The notes under the pieces are model-generated. The model ran no database searches. It worked only from the letters and a program-made list of their open reading frames with translations, and was not told the DNA's origin. Below are positions 17,018 to 25,989 of a stretch of 64,000 bases of DNA, in pieces (the stretch's first letter is position 1; each line of letters opens with the position of its first letter). Source of the DNA: Bifidobacterium anseris (GTDB taxonomy: Bacteria; Actinomycetota; Actinomycetes; Actinomycetales; Bifidobacteriaceae); assembly GCF_002860345.1 (NCBI RefSeq), contig NZ_NMYC01000005.1:558001-622000 (forward strand), written 5' to 3'. The translations under genes and the position numbers were made by a program.

Positions 17018-18175
17018 ATGCCAAGTAGAAAGGCTTTCAGATTCTGTCTTGCCGTAGGTGTAATTATGTTCACTATCTATACTCCGGCTGAGGCCTTCGC
17101 TGATACTGAAGAAAAAATAGAACAAACCGTCAACCTATACACCAGTCAGATACAGAGCACCTATTCGTTTAGTCGGTCAAGGCTTCGGTCAGAGTCTTCG
17201 ACGCAACAAAAACTCGCTGAAGAAAATGGTTATAATAAGTTTGCGACACCTGATACAATGACAATTGATAGTGCGGAAGTTAAGGCAAATATATTAAAAG
17301 CCGAAGATCATGATGGCGAGTACTCTGTCGTGGCTGACATCACTACGATTCTACATCAAAGGCCAAACAAAAACGTTACTATTACTATTGGTGACGAAGA
17401 GCGTGATGTGTTAGATAGTTCTGCAACTGATATGCACAGGCTCACACTCGCAAAAGATGTAAATGTTCAAACAGGTTATCGGATTATTTCAGATGAAATC
17501 ATTGGAGCTGCGGACTCACAGGTAGATATTAAAATGGTTTCACACAATGCTCCTTTTATCCTACAGACTGAGGAGAGCGCGGCACCTTCTGCGGCAATGG
17601 AGTCAAAGGCAGGGTTTGATTATCTCACAGCTGTGACGTACGCTGAAAAATGGACAGAAAATGGTAGCAATTGTACGAATCCTGAATATCCAAGTGATCC
17701 TGCTGGACCATTTTGTACTGGTGCTCAATGCACGTATTTTGTCTCTCAAGTTTTGCATGTAGGAGGCTTACCTGCAACCGATATAGACATACATAATTAC
17801 AAAAGTGATGACCGATGGGGATTTAAGAAGCAGCCTCATAATTATTTCACTTCCTTTACGTGGGGTGCCGCTGATAATAATTATCGTTATATGAAGAATT
17901 ATTCAAATATTTTTGATGTGGAGAACAACTATCACCGTCTTGGTGCAGGTTCGTTAATATATGCCGACTGGCAGGAAGAAGGGAAGAATGACGGGCATAT
18001 CGATCATGCAATGGTTGTTGTGGGCAGTAAAGTCATAAGAGATGATAATGGGAGGGTGGTAGACGCATACCCTATTATTTGCCAGAAATCAGTGAATAGG
18101 CATGATTGGGATTTTCAAAATACTCTTAAAGATGCTCATGGTGCAAAATGGTATGGTTTGCAGTTGAGATATTAA
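17018..18175 (+). CDS. Secreted Amidase_6-type (NlpC/P60-like fold) protein
   Basis: A 385-residue exported protein. Residues 1-28 are a signal peptide (basic start, hydrophobic LAVGVIMFTIYTPAEAFA). Residues 30-190 are a polar domain that I do not recognise. From about 203 the Amidase_6 pattern appears: TAVTYAEKW, NPEYPSD, then QCTYFVSQVLHVGG with candidate nucleophile C238, LGAGSLIYADW, and HIDHAMVVVG with candidate catalytic H330. Such domains are papain-like hydrolases acting on peptide or amide bonds, often in the cell wall. The usual Asp before the Cys is Gln. GGAAGGGG precedes the ATG. The gene is strikingly AT-rich beside its neighbours, so probably acquired. Substrate unknown. Confidence 0.72.
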   Translation: MPSRKAFRFCLAVGVIMFTIYTPAEAFADTEEKIEQTVNLYTSQIQSTYSFSRSRLRSESSTQQKLAEENGYNKFATPDTMTIDSAEVKANILKAEDHDGEYSVVADITTILHQRPNKNVTITIGDEERDVLDSSATDMHRLTLAKDVNVQTGYRIISDEIIGAADSQVDIKMVSHNAPFILQTEESAAPSAAMESKAGFDYLTAVTYAEKWTENGSNCTNPEYPSDPAGPFCTGAQCTYFVSQVLHVGGLPATDIDIHNYKSDDRWGFKKQPHNYFTSFTWGAADNNYRYMKNYSNIFDVENNYHRLGAGSLIYADWQEEGKNDGHIDHAMVVVGSKVIRDDNGRVVDAYPIICQKSVNRHDWDFQNTLKDAHGAKWYGLQLRY

Positions 18176-18307
18176 GAATAATTTAGAAACGAAGTAATGT
18201 TGCGGTATATTTAATATGTCAAATAGTAGTATATGTGTTTGATGTGTGTTGCAAACTCCTTCATGATGAACATAAACATTTGACGTATTTTTATATAACA
18301 GGAGTGT

Positions 18308-18802
18308 GTGTTGAGCGAGCATCATGTAGAGAAGACAGATGAGGATACCCCTCGGATTTGCACAACTCGAAGCACCTTGATCTCGAAAATGGTTGTAGTG
18401 ATATTGGGTTACTGTTGTGCATGGATTATATTGCTCGGCATTTCCTGCATTGAATATAGTCTATTATCTCATGATGCACAAAAAATGGATCAGGTTGGTC
18501 ATTGCGTCAACTATGTCAAGGATCTGATTGCCGAACAGCCGCAAGAAGTTCAAGAGAAACTGAGACGCCTTGATGCACCGGAGCCTTTCAATATAGACCA
18601 ATACTATGATGAGCAGAAATCTGAAGCCTTATCACCCTTTATAGGAAACCAAATCGCTGGGATAATCAGATCCTATACAATGTCCAGAGAACTCAAGCAA
18701 CGACAAGTCGATGCCATCAAATGGTCGACTGAAGCGCTCGGCATCATAGTCGATGGCCCCCAGAACCATGTTCCGATGTATCCTGAGATTTTCACTCAGT
18801 GA
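18308..18802 (+). CDS. Small single-pass membrane protein, unknown function
   Basis: About 164 residues. A basic/polar N-terminus is followed by one hydrophobic segment (about residues 27-48, VVVILGYCCAWIILLGISCI). A charged, probably extracytoplasmic helical domain follows with coiled-coil-like stretches (EQPQEVQEKLRRL, SRELKQRQVDAIKW). AGGAG at 18300-18304 is better spaced for TTG 18311 than for GTG 18308. It is AT-rich like the amidase gene 130 bp upstream and on the same strand, so it may be its partner in one acquired unit. No family recognised. Confidence 0.55.
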   Translation: MLSEHHVEKTDEDTPRICTTRSTLISKMVVVILGYCCAWIILLGISCIEYSLLSHDAQKMDQVGHCVNYVKDLIAEQPQEVQEKLRRLDAPEPFNIDQYYDEQKSEALSPFIGNQIAGIIRSYTMSRELKQRQVDAIKWSTEALGIIVDGPQNHVPMYPEIFTQ

Positions 18803-18856
18803 AGCATCGCCATTATTCGTTGCCGAAAGGGTTTTGCTGCATGAGGATGCTGATGC

Positions 18857-21478
18857 TCAGCGCGGGGAAGGTCCAGATGTGGGTTCCGACGCCGTTGGCG
18901 TCCGCCTGAGCGCCGTGGCGGCCGGCATCGACGTGGCCGATCGGCGACGACGGCGTCGCCGATCGGCCACGTTCTTGCGAATCGCGTGCCCGATCCTCGG
19001 CAGTCCGAGCGTCGTCGGATCTGCGTCCCCGCGGCTGGTCGCGCGCATCACCCAGTTCGAGGCGCTTATGCGCGCCGATTTCGGTACATATTGACCCGAT
19101 CTGGCCGCGCCGCTCACCACGGTGGCTCCGTCCCGCTCGGCGGCGTTGCGTTGCGCATGCTCCATCATCTGCGTGAAGGTCTCGTCGGCGTCGCATTGCC
19201 GGCGCATCGCGCGGTCGACCCAGAACGACTTCTCGAGCGTGACTGTGAACCGTTCCTCATGCATGCCCGGGCACGGCCGCTCGCCGGTCGTCTCCGCCGA
19301 CGACCACAGCACGTCCCAATGCGCATCCGGGGGCATGTGGAAGTGCAGCGGTTTGTCGCCGCCGTTGACGACGATCGCGACGTCGAGTTCGTCCTTGCTC
19401 AGCAGGCGCATCGTGAACGAGCGCAGCGACGTGTCGAACCAGTCGCGCTCCATCGGCGTCGTGCCGTCCGGCAGCAGCCATTGGATGCGGCTCGACGGTT
19501 TGAGCAGCCCCAGCTGGCTCAGCCGCGTGAAGAAGTCCTCGTGGTTGTAGATGTCGAGCGACTTGCGCACCGCGATGAGTCTTGAGATCGACTCCATCCG
19601 CATGTATTCGGGTGTCTTCGTCTCCGGCAGGATCCAATCCCAGTCGAGCCAGGTGATGTCGTTGTCCTGGCAGTACGCGTTGTTGTTGCCGCCCTGCGAG
19701 TTGTTGAACTCGTCGCCGGCGAGCATCATCGGCGTGCCGAGCGAGAGCATCAGTGTGCCGAGCATGTTCATGCGCGCGCGTTCGCGCAGCAGCGTCACAT
19801 GCGGATCGTCGCAAGGCCCCTCGACGCCGAAGTTCGCGCAGTTGTTGGTGTTCGCGCCATCGTTGTTGTGCTCGCCGTTCGCTTCGTTGTGCTTCGACGA
19901 GTACTGCGTGAGGTCGGCGAGCGTGAAGCCGTCGTGCGCCGTCACGAAGTTGATCGACGACGTCGCGCCGCGTCCCGGATCGGTCGCGAACAGGTCCGCC
20001 GATCCGCACAGCCTTGTCGCCATCTCCTGCATGCCGACGCCTTCACGCGCGCCGTCGTTGACCTCGCGCACCCAGAATCTGCGCGTCGCGTCGCGGAAAC
20101 GGTCGTTCCATTCGGCGAAGGGGGAGAGGAACTGGCCGGTGCGCCATCCCTGCTCGCCCAGATCCCACGGTTCCATGATCAGCTTGAGGTTGCCGAGCAA
20201 CGGTTCCGAGCGCAGTGCGTACAGGAACGGGTGGTACGGCGTGAACGACCCATTGAGCCGCGCGAGGCTGACGCCGAGGTCGAATCGGAAGCCGTCGATG
20301 CCGATTCGCTTCGCCCAGTAGCTGAGAGCATCGACGGCGAAGGTGATGTTGTGCGTGTCGGTGAAGTCGATCGTGTTGCCGCAGCCGGTCGTGTCCTCGA
20401 GTTCGCCGCCCTGATGCTGCTGACGGTAGAACGTGAGGTTGTCGAGGCCGCGCCAGCACACGGACGGCCCGGCGTTTCCGCCTTCGCAGGTGTGGTTGAA
20501 GACGACGTCCATGATCACCTCGAAGCCGGCGCCGTGCAGCGCGCGCACCATTTCGATGACCTCGTGGCGCACCGCTCGGGCGCCGCGCCGCTGCGCCGTC
20601 CTCGTCGCGTACGACGGTTCGGGGGAGAAGAAGCTCAGCGTCGAGTACCCCCAGTAGTTCGCGCGGTCGCGCTCCTGCAGGAAGACCTCGGACTGTTTCG
20701 CCATGATCGGCATCAGCTCGATCGACGTGACGCCGAGGCCTTGCAGATAGGCGAGCGTCGTCGGATGCGCGAGCCCCGCATAGGTGCCGCGCAGCTCCTC
20801 GGGAAGCCACGGTGCCTTCGCCGTGAAGCCCTTGACGTGCAGTTCGTAGATGACGGTGCGGCTCCACGGCACGTGCGGGTGCGAAGGATCGGCATCGTGC
20901 TTCGTCACGTCGCGGTCGTCGGTCGCGACCGAGATCGGAACCTTGCCGAGCGAGTCGAGCGTGTTCATCGCGCCCCACGCCGAACCTTTGATCAGACCGT
21001 CCTTGAACGAGCAGTCGTAGGCGAAGACGGCCGGGTCGAGCGTCATCGACCCTTCGACGCCTTTGGCGTAGGGGTCGAGCAGGAACTTGTACGGGTTGAA
21101 GCGCAGTCCGTGGCGTGGATCCCATGCGCCGTCGGCGCGGTAGCCGTAGTGCATGCCGTCCCACGCCGTGTCCAGATGCAGATACCACAGTCCGTAGTGC
21201 GGACCTTCCATGCGGAACAGCGTCTCGCGCACGCCGAGCGATTTGAGCACGCGCGTGCAGATCGGGAAGCGGCGTACCTGTTCGATGAACGGCAGCGTCG
21301 GCTCCTCGTTGATGCGCACGGCCTCGTTGTAGAAGCGGCTCGGCTCGTCGATCGGCTCGAGGACGCAGAACCACAGCTGGTCGGCGGTTTCGGAACGCGC
21401 GACGACGTCAGCGCCGCCGTCGTCGGTGAAGAACAGGCCTGGACGCGTCGCGTAACGATGAAGTTCGGGCAGTTGCAT
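18857..21478 (-). CDS. glgX: Glycogen debranching enzyme GlgX (GH13)
   Basis: Hydrolyses alpha-1,6 branch points in phosphorylase-trimmed glycogen. 873 residues, longer than the usual about 700. An N-terminal CBM48 region carries an extra insertion (around residues 30-80), then the TIM barrel. Catalytic residues are visible: Asp in GIDGFRFDLGVS, Glu in LIMEPWDLGEQGW, Asp in VTAHDGFTLADL. ATG 21478 sits 6 nt after a TACAAT box; the long in-frame extension to 21967 is rejected. The last about 37 residues are encoded by and beyond a perfect hairpin and contain a run of arginines, so the natural stop may have been lost. ROK regulator gene is adjacent upstream on the same strand. Confidence 0.92.
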   Translation of the reverse strand: MQLPELHRYATRPGLFFTDDGGADVVARSETADQLWFCVLEPIDEPSRFYNEAVRINEEPTLPFIEQVRRFPICTRVLKSLGVRETLFRMEGPHYGLWYLHLDTAWDGMHYGYRADGAWDPRHGLRFNPYKFLLDPYAKGVEGSMTLDPAVFAYDCSFKDGLIKGSAWGAMNTLDSLGKVPISVATDDRDVTKHDADPSHPHVPWSRTVIYELHVKGFTAKAPWLPEELRGTYAGLAHPTTLAYLQGLGVTSIELMPIMAKQSEVFLQERDRANYWGYSTLSFFSPEPSYATRTAQRRGARAVRHEVIEMVRALHGAGFEVIMDVVFNHTCEGGNAGPSVCWRGLDNLTFYRQQHQGGELEDTTGCGNTIDFTDTHNITFAVDALSYWAKRIGIDGFRFDLGVSLARLNGSFTPYHPFLYALRSEPLLGNLKLIMEPWDLGEQGWRTGQFLSPFAEWNDRFRDATRRFWVREVNDGAREGVGMQEMATRLCGSADLFATDPGRGATSSINFVTAHDGFTLADLTQYSSKHNEANGEHNNDGANTNNCANFGVEGPCDDPHVTLLRERARMNMLGTLMLSLGTPMMLAGDEFNNSQGGNNNAYCQDNDITWLDWDWILPETKTPEYMRMESISRLIAVRKSLDIYNHEDFFTRLSQLGLLKPSSRIQWLLPDGTTPMERDWFDTSLRSFTMRLLSKDELDVAIVVNGGDKPLHFHMPPDAHWDVLWSSAETTGERPCPGMHEERFTVTLEKSFWVDRAMRRQCDADETFTQMMEHAQRNAAERDGATVVSGAARSGQYVPKSARISASNWVMRATSRGDADPTTLGLPRIGHAIRKNVADRRRRRRRSATSMPAATALRRTPTASEPTSGPSPR
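18931..18972. repeat. 18-bp perfect hairpin inside the 3' end of glgX
   Basis: ACGTGGCCGATCGGCGAC and its exact complement at 18955-18972 flank GACGGC. It looks like a terminator hairpin, without a T-tract, yet the glgX frame runs through it, encoding the Arg run. Confidence 0.8.
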
Positions 21479-21484
21479 GACATC

Positions 21485-21490
21485 ATTGTA
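21485..21490 (-). promoter_or_regulatory. -10 box of leaderless glgX
   Basis: TACAAT on the minus strand, 6 nt from the ATG at 21478; no ribosome site. Confidence 0.5.
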
Positions 21491-21552
21491 GGCGGCCAGA
21501 TACGGCGTGCGCCGCCCGATGCCGGGGAATGGACACCGCGATTGCCGTGCGC

Positions 21553-22659
21553 TCAGCGCAGCAGCGACAGCGCGCGCAGATGGTCGCGCACGATCGCGTA
21601 GGCGGCGCCGTCGGCGTCCTGATAGACATCGCACAGTCCACGTTCGATGCGCGGCGCCGCGTCGTCGCCGTAGGTGCCGGCGGCCGTGCGCGACGCGGAG
21701 GGACGCGCGGCGACGAGACGGTCGAGCTGGGCGATTTCGGCGTCGTCGAGGAACCCGGCGATCGGCCCGCACAGCAGCACGTCGGCGGCGAAGACGGCGC
21801 GCACGCCGGCGATCGCATGGGCGAGCGAACGCAGCCAGTCGCGCATGCGCTCGCGATGGTGGATCTCGCCCTGTTCGAGCACGCCGAAGAATCCGGGCAG
21901 GCTTTCGCCTTCCTCGGTGAGCTTCGTCGACGAGCAGTAGACGCTGAGGCAGCCGTTGTTGCCGCATTCGCAGCGCGGCCCGTTCGGGTCGAGCGGCATG
22001 TGCTCGATCGCACCGGTGTGGGGGCGTCCGTCCTGCAGTACGGCGCTGCCGATGTGGTTGCCGAGGAACAGACAGACGGCGTCGCGAAGCGCCGGCCTTG
22101 CGCGCAGTTCGGCGAAGGCATACGCGCAGTAGCGTTCGGTCGTCGTCACCGGCAATGTGATGCGTTCGGCGATCGCCGCGTAGTCGAGGCTGCTCGCCGT
22201 GTTGATGTGCCGCGGGACGGCGAGCCCGACGCCGAGCGGCGGCGTGCCCGCCGTCCCGACCTGTTCGGCGAAGTCGTCGATGATGCGCGCCGCCCTGCCG
22301 TAGAAGGCGGCGTCGGCATGCGCGGCGATCGTCGTGTGGCGTTCGCCGATCGTGACGCCGTCGAGGCCGACGGCGATGCAGACGATCTCGGTCGAGCGGA
22401 TCGTGACGCCAATCGCGCAGCGTCGGCGGTGGTTGAAGGCGTAGGTGAGCGCGCGGCGGCCGCCCGTCGATTCGTGGTGTCCGGCGGCGACGATCAGCCC
22501 GGCGTCCTCGAGCAACCGCAGGCGCGCGTTGAGCGTTGGCGCGCTGATGTGCAGCGCGTCCGCGATGCCGCGTTTCGCGAGTGGCTCGCCGTGGTAGAGC
22601 AGCGCGAGAATCTCGCCGGCGCCGTCGGGCAGCGTCGGGATGTGGTCGTCGTGGGGCAT
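21553..22659 (-). CDS. ROK-family transcriptional regulator
   Basis: A 368-residue sugar-responsive repressor or activator of the NagC/XylR type. The N-terminal winged helix covers about residues 10-60 (LALLYHGEPLAKRGIADALH, then LNARLRLLEDAGLIV). The C-terminal ROK domain has an ATP/sugar-binding kinase-like fold with the zinc-type motif CECGNNGCLSVY. The DxGxT phosphate loop is degenerate, as expected for a regulator rather than a kinase. It lies about 75 nt upstream of the glgX start on the same strand, so glycogen debranching is the obvious candidate target; adhE is divergent. The effector is unknown. Confidence 0.87.
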   Translation of the reverse strand: MPHDDHIPTLPDGAGEILALLYHGEPLAKRGIADALHISAPTLNARLRLLEDAGLIVAAGHHESTGGRRALTYAFNHRRRCAIGVTIRSTEIVCIAVGLDGVTIGERHTTIAAHADAAFYGRAARIIDDFAEQVGTAGTPPLGVGLAVPRHINTASSLDYAAIAERITLPVTTTERYCAYAFAELRARPALRDAVCLFLGNHIGSAVLQDGRPHTGAIEHMPLDPNGPRCECGNNGCLSVYCSSTKLTEEGESLPGFFGVLEQGEIHHRERMRDWLRSLAHAIAGVRAVFAADVLLCGPIAGFLDDAEIAQLDRLVAARPSASRTAAGTYGDDAAPRIERGLCDVYQDADGAAYAIVRDHLRALSLLR

Positions 22660-22952
22660 CGGTGTCCTTTGCTCGGGTCTGCTTGCGTGCTGCGTGGTGT
22701 GCTTTGCATGGCTTGTGCAGTGCGTCTAGTTCGATAAATAGATTTTACAGAAGTTTTCGATTGCGCGGGACATTTGTAAAGAGATTTTGTGAAAGTTCTC
22801 CGCGACGGCGATCGGCGACGTTGTTCACGTGGGAGGAAAATCGCACAAAATGTTTCATTTGATGGGAAATCGGCGCGAAATCTGTCAATATCGAAAGCAT
22901 AACGGACAAAAAGAGAACAGAATCGAACAAGTTTGCAGCGACACGACACATG
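22660..22952. other. Divergent intergenic region between the ROK gene and adhE
   Basis: A GC-poorer stretch (about 22730-22920) without genes, presumably holding the ROK promoter and binding sites. TTGTGAAAG (about 22787) and CACAAAATG (about 22845) recall Rex half-sites but are not combined into one operator. Confidence 0.4.
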
Positions 22953-22981
22953 CTGACAAGTCGACGGATATTCGATACATT
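22953..22981 (+). promoter_or_regulatory. Promoter of adhE
   Basis: CTGACA and TACATT spaced by 17 nt. The roughly 90-nt leader contains CACCGC-GTC-GCGGTG (22990-23004) and GCGTTG-TGAG-CAACGC (about 23034-23049) hairpins before the AGGAGG site. Confidence 0.6.
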
Positions 22982-23079
22982 GTGTACATCACCGCGTCGC
23001 GGTGGCGGTCATGCCCCGGGACGAGGACGGCAATGCGTTGTGAGCAACGCACGACAGCAGATTCTATTAGGAGGATCGC

Positions 23080-25857
23080 ATGGCAGAAGCACGCAAGGAC
23101 GATGCGCAGAAGGCCCCTGCACAGGATGTGAAGGACGCCGCGAAGAGCGCACCGGCCGCGACGCCTGTTGTGGACAAGGAAGCGGCCGCCCAGGCCGAGG
23201 TCGACGCGCTCGTCGCGAAGGCGAAGCAGGCGCTCGACGAATTCGAGAAGCTCGATCAGGAGACGGTGGACCGCATCGTCGCGAAGGCGTCCGTCGCCGC
23301 GCTCAACAAGCACCTCGTGCTCGCCAAGCTGGCCGTCGACGAGACCGGCCGCGGTCTCGTCGAGGACAAGGCGACGAAGAACATCTTCGCCTGCGAGCAC
23401 GTCACGAACTACATGGCCGGACAGAAGACCGTCGGCATCATCCGCGAGGACGACGTGCTCGGCATCGACGAAGTGGCTGAGCCGGTCGGCGTCGTCGCCG
23501 GCGTGACCCCGGTCACGAACCCGACCTCCACGGCGATCTTCAAGTCGCTCATCGCGCTCAAGACCCGCTGCCCGATCGTCTTCGGCTTCCATCCGGGCGC
23601 GCAGAAGAGCTCCGTCGCGGCAGCGCGCATCGTGCGCGACGCGGCGATTGAGGCCGGCGCGCCGGAGAACTGCATCCAGTGGATCGAGCACCCGTCGATT
23701 GAGGCGACCGGCGCGCTGATGAAGCACCCCGGCATCGCGACGATCCTCGCGACCGGCGGCCCGGGCATGGTCAAGGCCGCGTACTCCTCCGGCAAGCCGG
23801 CCCTCGGCGTCGGCGCCGGCAACGCGCCCGCCTACATCGACAACAACGTCGACGTGCAGCGCGTGGCGAACGACCTGATTCTGTCCAAGCACTTCGACTA
23901 CGGCATGATCTGCGCGACCGAGCAGGCAATCATCGCGCACAAGGACATCTACGATCCGCTCGTCAAGGAACTCAAGCGCCGCAAGGCCTACTTCGTCAAC
24001 GAAGAGGAGAAGGCGAAGCTCGAGCAGTACATGTTCGGCTGCACCGCCTACTCCGGCAAGACGCCGAAGCTCAACTCGGTCGTGCCTGGCAAGTCGCCGC
24101 AGTTCATTGCGCACGAGGCCGGATTCGAAATCCCCGAGGACGCGACGATGATCGCCGCCGAATGCGCCGAAGTCGGCGAAATGGAACCGCTGACGATGGA
24201 GAAGCTCGCCCCGGTGCACGCCGTGCTCAAGTTCGACGACCAGGAGCAGGGCTTCGAGATGTGCGAGGAGATGCTCAAGCACGGCGCCGGCCACACGGCG
24301 GCGATCCACACGAACAACGACGACCTCGTGCGTGAGTATGGCCTGCGCATGCACGCATGCCGCATCATCTGGAACCAGCCGAGCTCGCTCGGCGGCATCG
24401 GCGACATCTACAACTCGATCGCGCCGTCGCTCACGCTCGGATGCGGCTCCTACGGCGGCAACTCGGTCTCGGGCAACGTCCAGGCCATCAATCTGCTCAA
24501 CATCAAGCGCATCGCCCGAAGGAACAACAACATGCAGTGGTTCAAGATCCCGTCGAAGACCTACTTCGAGCCGAATGCGATCAAGTACCTGCGCGACATG
24601 TACGGCATCGAACGCGCCGTCATCGTTTGCGACAAGGTCATGGAACAGCTCGGCGTCGTCGATAAGGTCATCGACCAGCTGCGCGCGCGTTCGAACCGCG
24701 TCACTTTCCGCATCGTCGACTACGTCGAGCCGGAACCGAGCGTCGAGACCGTCGAGCGCGGCGCCGCGATGATGCGCGACGAGTTCGAGCCGGACACGAT
24801 CATCGCCGTCGGCGGCGGCTCTCCGATGGACGCCGCGAAGATCATGTGGCTGCTCTACGAGCACCCGGAGATCGCGTTCTCCGACGTGCGCGAGAAGTTC
24901 TTCGACATCCGCAAGCGCGCGTTCAAGATCCCGCCGCTGGGCAAGAAGGCGAAGCTCGTGTGCATCCCGACCTCGTCCGGCACCGGCTCCGAGGTCACGC
25001 CGTTCGCTGTCATCACCGACCACAAGACCGGCTACAAGTATCCGATCACCGACTACGCGCTCACGCCGTCCGTCGCGATCGTCGACCCGGTGCTCGCGCG
25101 CACGCAGCCGCGCCGTCTCGCCTCCGATGCGGGCTTCGACGCGCTGACGCACTCGATGGAGGCCTACGTCTCCGTCTATGCGAACGACTTCACCGACGGC
25201 ATGGCGCTGCACGCGGCCAAGCTGATCTGGGACAACCTCGCCGAGTCCGTCAACAGCGAGCCGGGCGTCGCGAAAACGAAGGCGCAGGAGAAGATGCACA
25301 ACGCCGCGACGATGGCCGGCATGGCCTTCGGCTCCGCGTTCCTCGGCATGTGCCACGCGATGGCGCACACGATCGGCGCGCTGTGCCATATCGCGCACGG
25401 CCGCACGAACTCGATCCTGCTGCCGTACGTCATCCGCTACAACGGACAGGTTCCCGAGGAGCCGACGTCGTGGCCGAAGTACAGCAAGTACATCGCGCCG
25501 GAACGCTATCAGGAGATCGCGAAGAACCTCGGCATCGATCCGGGCAAGACCCCGGCCGAAGGCGTCGAGAACCTCGCGAAGGCCGTCGAGGATTACCGCG
25601 ACAACAAGCTCGGCATGAACAAGTCCTTCCAGGACTGCGGCGTCGACGAGGACTACTTCTGGAGCATCCTCGAGCAGATCGGCATGCGCGCCTATGAGGA
25701 TCAGTGCGCGCCGGCGAACCCGCGCATCCCGCAGATCCAGGACATGATGGACATCGCGATCGCCGCCTATTACGGCGTTTCGCAGCAGGAAGGCCACAAG
25801 ATCCGCGTCGAGCGCGAAGGCGTCAACGCGACCGAGGAGGCCTCGCAGCGCATCTGA
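23080..25857 (+). CDS. adhE: Bifunctional acetaldehyde-CoA/alcohol dehydrogenase
   Basis: Reduces acetyl-CoA to acetaldehyde and then ethanol, oxidising two NADH; it closes the ethanol branch of the bifid shunt. 925 residues, with an N-terminal low-complexity Ala/Lys/Asp extension of about 40. The ALDH domain contains GVGAGNAPAYID and the nucleophile C278 in DYGMICATEQ. The iron-dependent ADH domain has GGGSPMDAAK, DAGFDALTHSMEAYVS and the metal-binding histidines of GMCHAMAHTIGALCHIAHGR. Such fusions form spirosome filaments. AGGAGG precedes the ATG. Monocistronic, ended by a 27-bp hairpin. Confidence 0.97.
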   Translation: MAEARKDDAQKAPAQDVKDAAKSAPAATPVVDKEAAAQAEVDALVAKAKQALDEFEKLDQETVDRIVAKASVAALNKHLVLAKLAVDETGRGLVEDKATKNIFACEHVTNYMAGQKTVGIIREDDVLGIDEVAEPVGVVAGVTPVTNPTSTAIFKSLIALKTRCPIVFGFHPGAQKSSVAAARIVRDAAIEAGAPENCIQWIEHPSIEATGALMKHPGIATILATGGPGMVKAAYSSGKPALGVGAGNAPAYIDNNVDVQRVANDLILSKHFDYGMICATEQAIIAHKDIYDPLVKELKRRKAYFVNEEEKAKLEQYMFGCTAYSGKTPKLNSVVPGKSPQFIAHEAGFEIPEDATMIAAECAEVGEMEPLTMEKLAPVHAVLKFDDQEQGFEMCEEMLKHGAGHTAAIHTNNDDLVREYGLRMHACRIIWNQPSSLGGIGDIYNSIAPSLTLGCGSYGGNSVSGNVQAINLLNIKRIARRNNNMQWFKIPSKTYFEPNAIKYLRDMYGIERAVIVCDKVMEQLGVVDKVIDQLRARSNRVTFRIVDYVEPEPSVETVERGAAMMRDEFEPDTIIAVGGGSPMDAAKIMWLLYEHPEIAFSDVREKFFDIRKRAFKIPPLGKKAKLVCIPTSSGTGSEVTPFAVITDHKTGYKYPITDYALTPSVAIVDPVLARTQPRRLASDAGFDALTHSMEAYVSVYANDFTDGMALHAAKLIWDNLAESVNSEPGVAKTKAQEKMHNAATMAGMAFGSAFLGMCHAMAHTIGALCHIAHGRTNSILLPYVIRYNGQVPEEPTSWPKYSKYIAPERYQEIAKNLGIDPGKTPAEGVENLAKAVEDYRDNKLGMNKSFQDCGVDEDYFWSILEQIGMRAYEDQCAPANPRIPQIQDMMDIAIAAYYGVSQQEGHKIRVEREGVNATEEASQRI

Positions 25858-25905
25858 TCGTCATGGCCGCGCCGCGGCCGATGACTTGTGGATGAAATGA
25901 CTGTG

Positions 25906-25963
25906 CATATATATGGAGCGGTTCCCGCCCGAGTGATCGGGCGGGAACCGCTCCATATATATG
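25906..25963. terminator. 27-bp perfect bidirectional hairpin between adhE and the YwiC-like gene
   Basis: Arms 25906-25932 and 25937-25963 are exact complements with a GTGA loop. It lies between converging genes and can stop both; no T-tract is needed at this stability, though AT-rich ends (CATATATATGG) are present. Confidence 0.85.
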
Positions 25964-25989
25964 GTTGCACCGTTCTATATGTTTGCGCC

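Noticed and set aside
21479-21967. N-terminal extension of glgX
   Set aside because: Upstream reading is Arg/Ala-rich, overlaps the ROK gene, and passes through the TACAAT promoter; homology starts at the ATG at 21478.
22780-22855. Rex redox operator before adhE
   Set aside because: TTGTGAAAG and CACAAAATG are about 58 bp apart and do not form one TTGTG-N8-CACAA site.
22885-25797. 970-codon open frame opposite adhE
   Set aside because: Arg/Asp/Val-rich antisense shadow of a GC-rich gene; no ribosome site or domain, while adhE on the other strand is certain.
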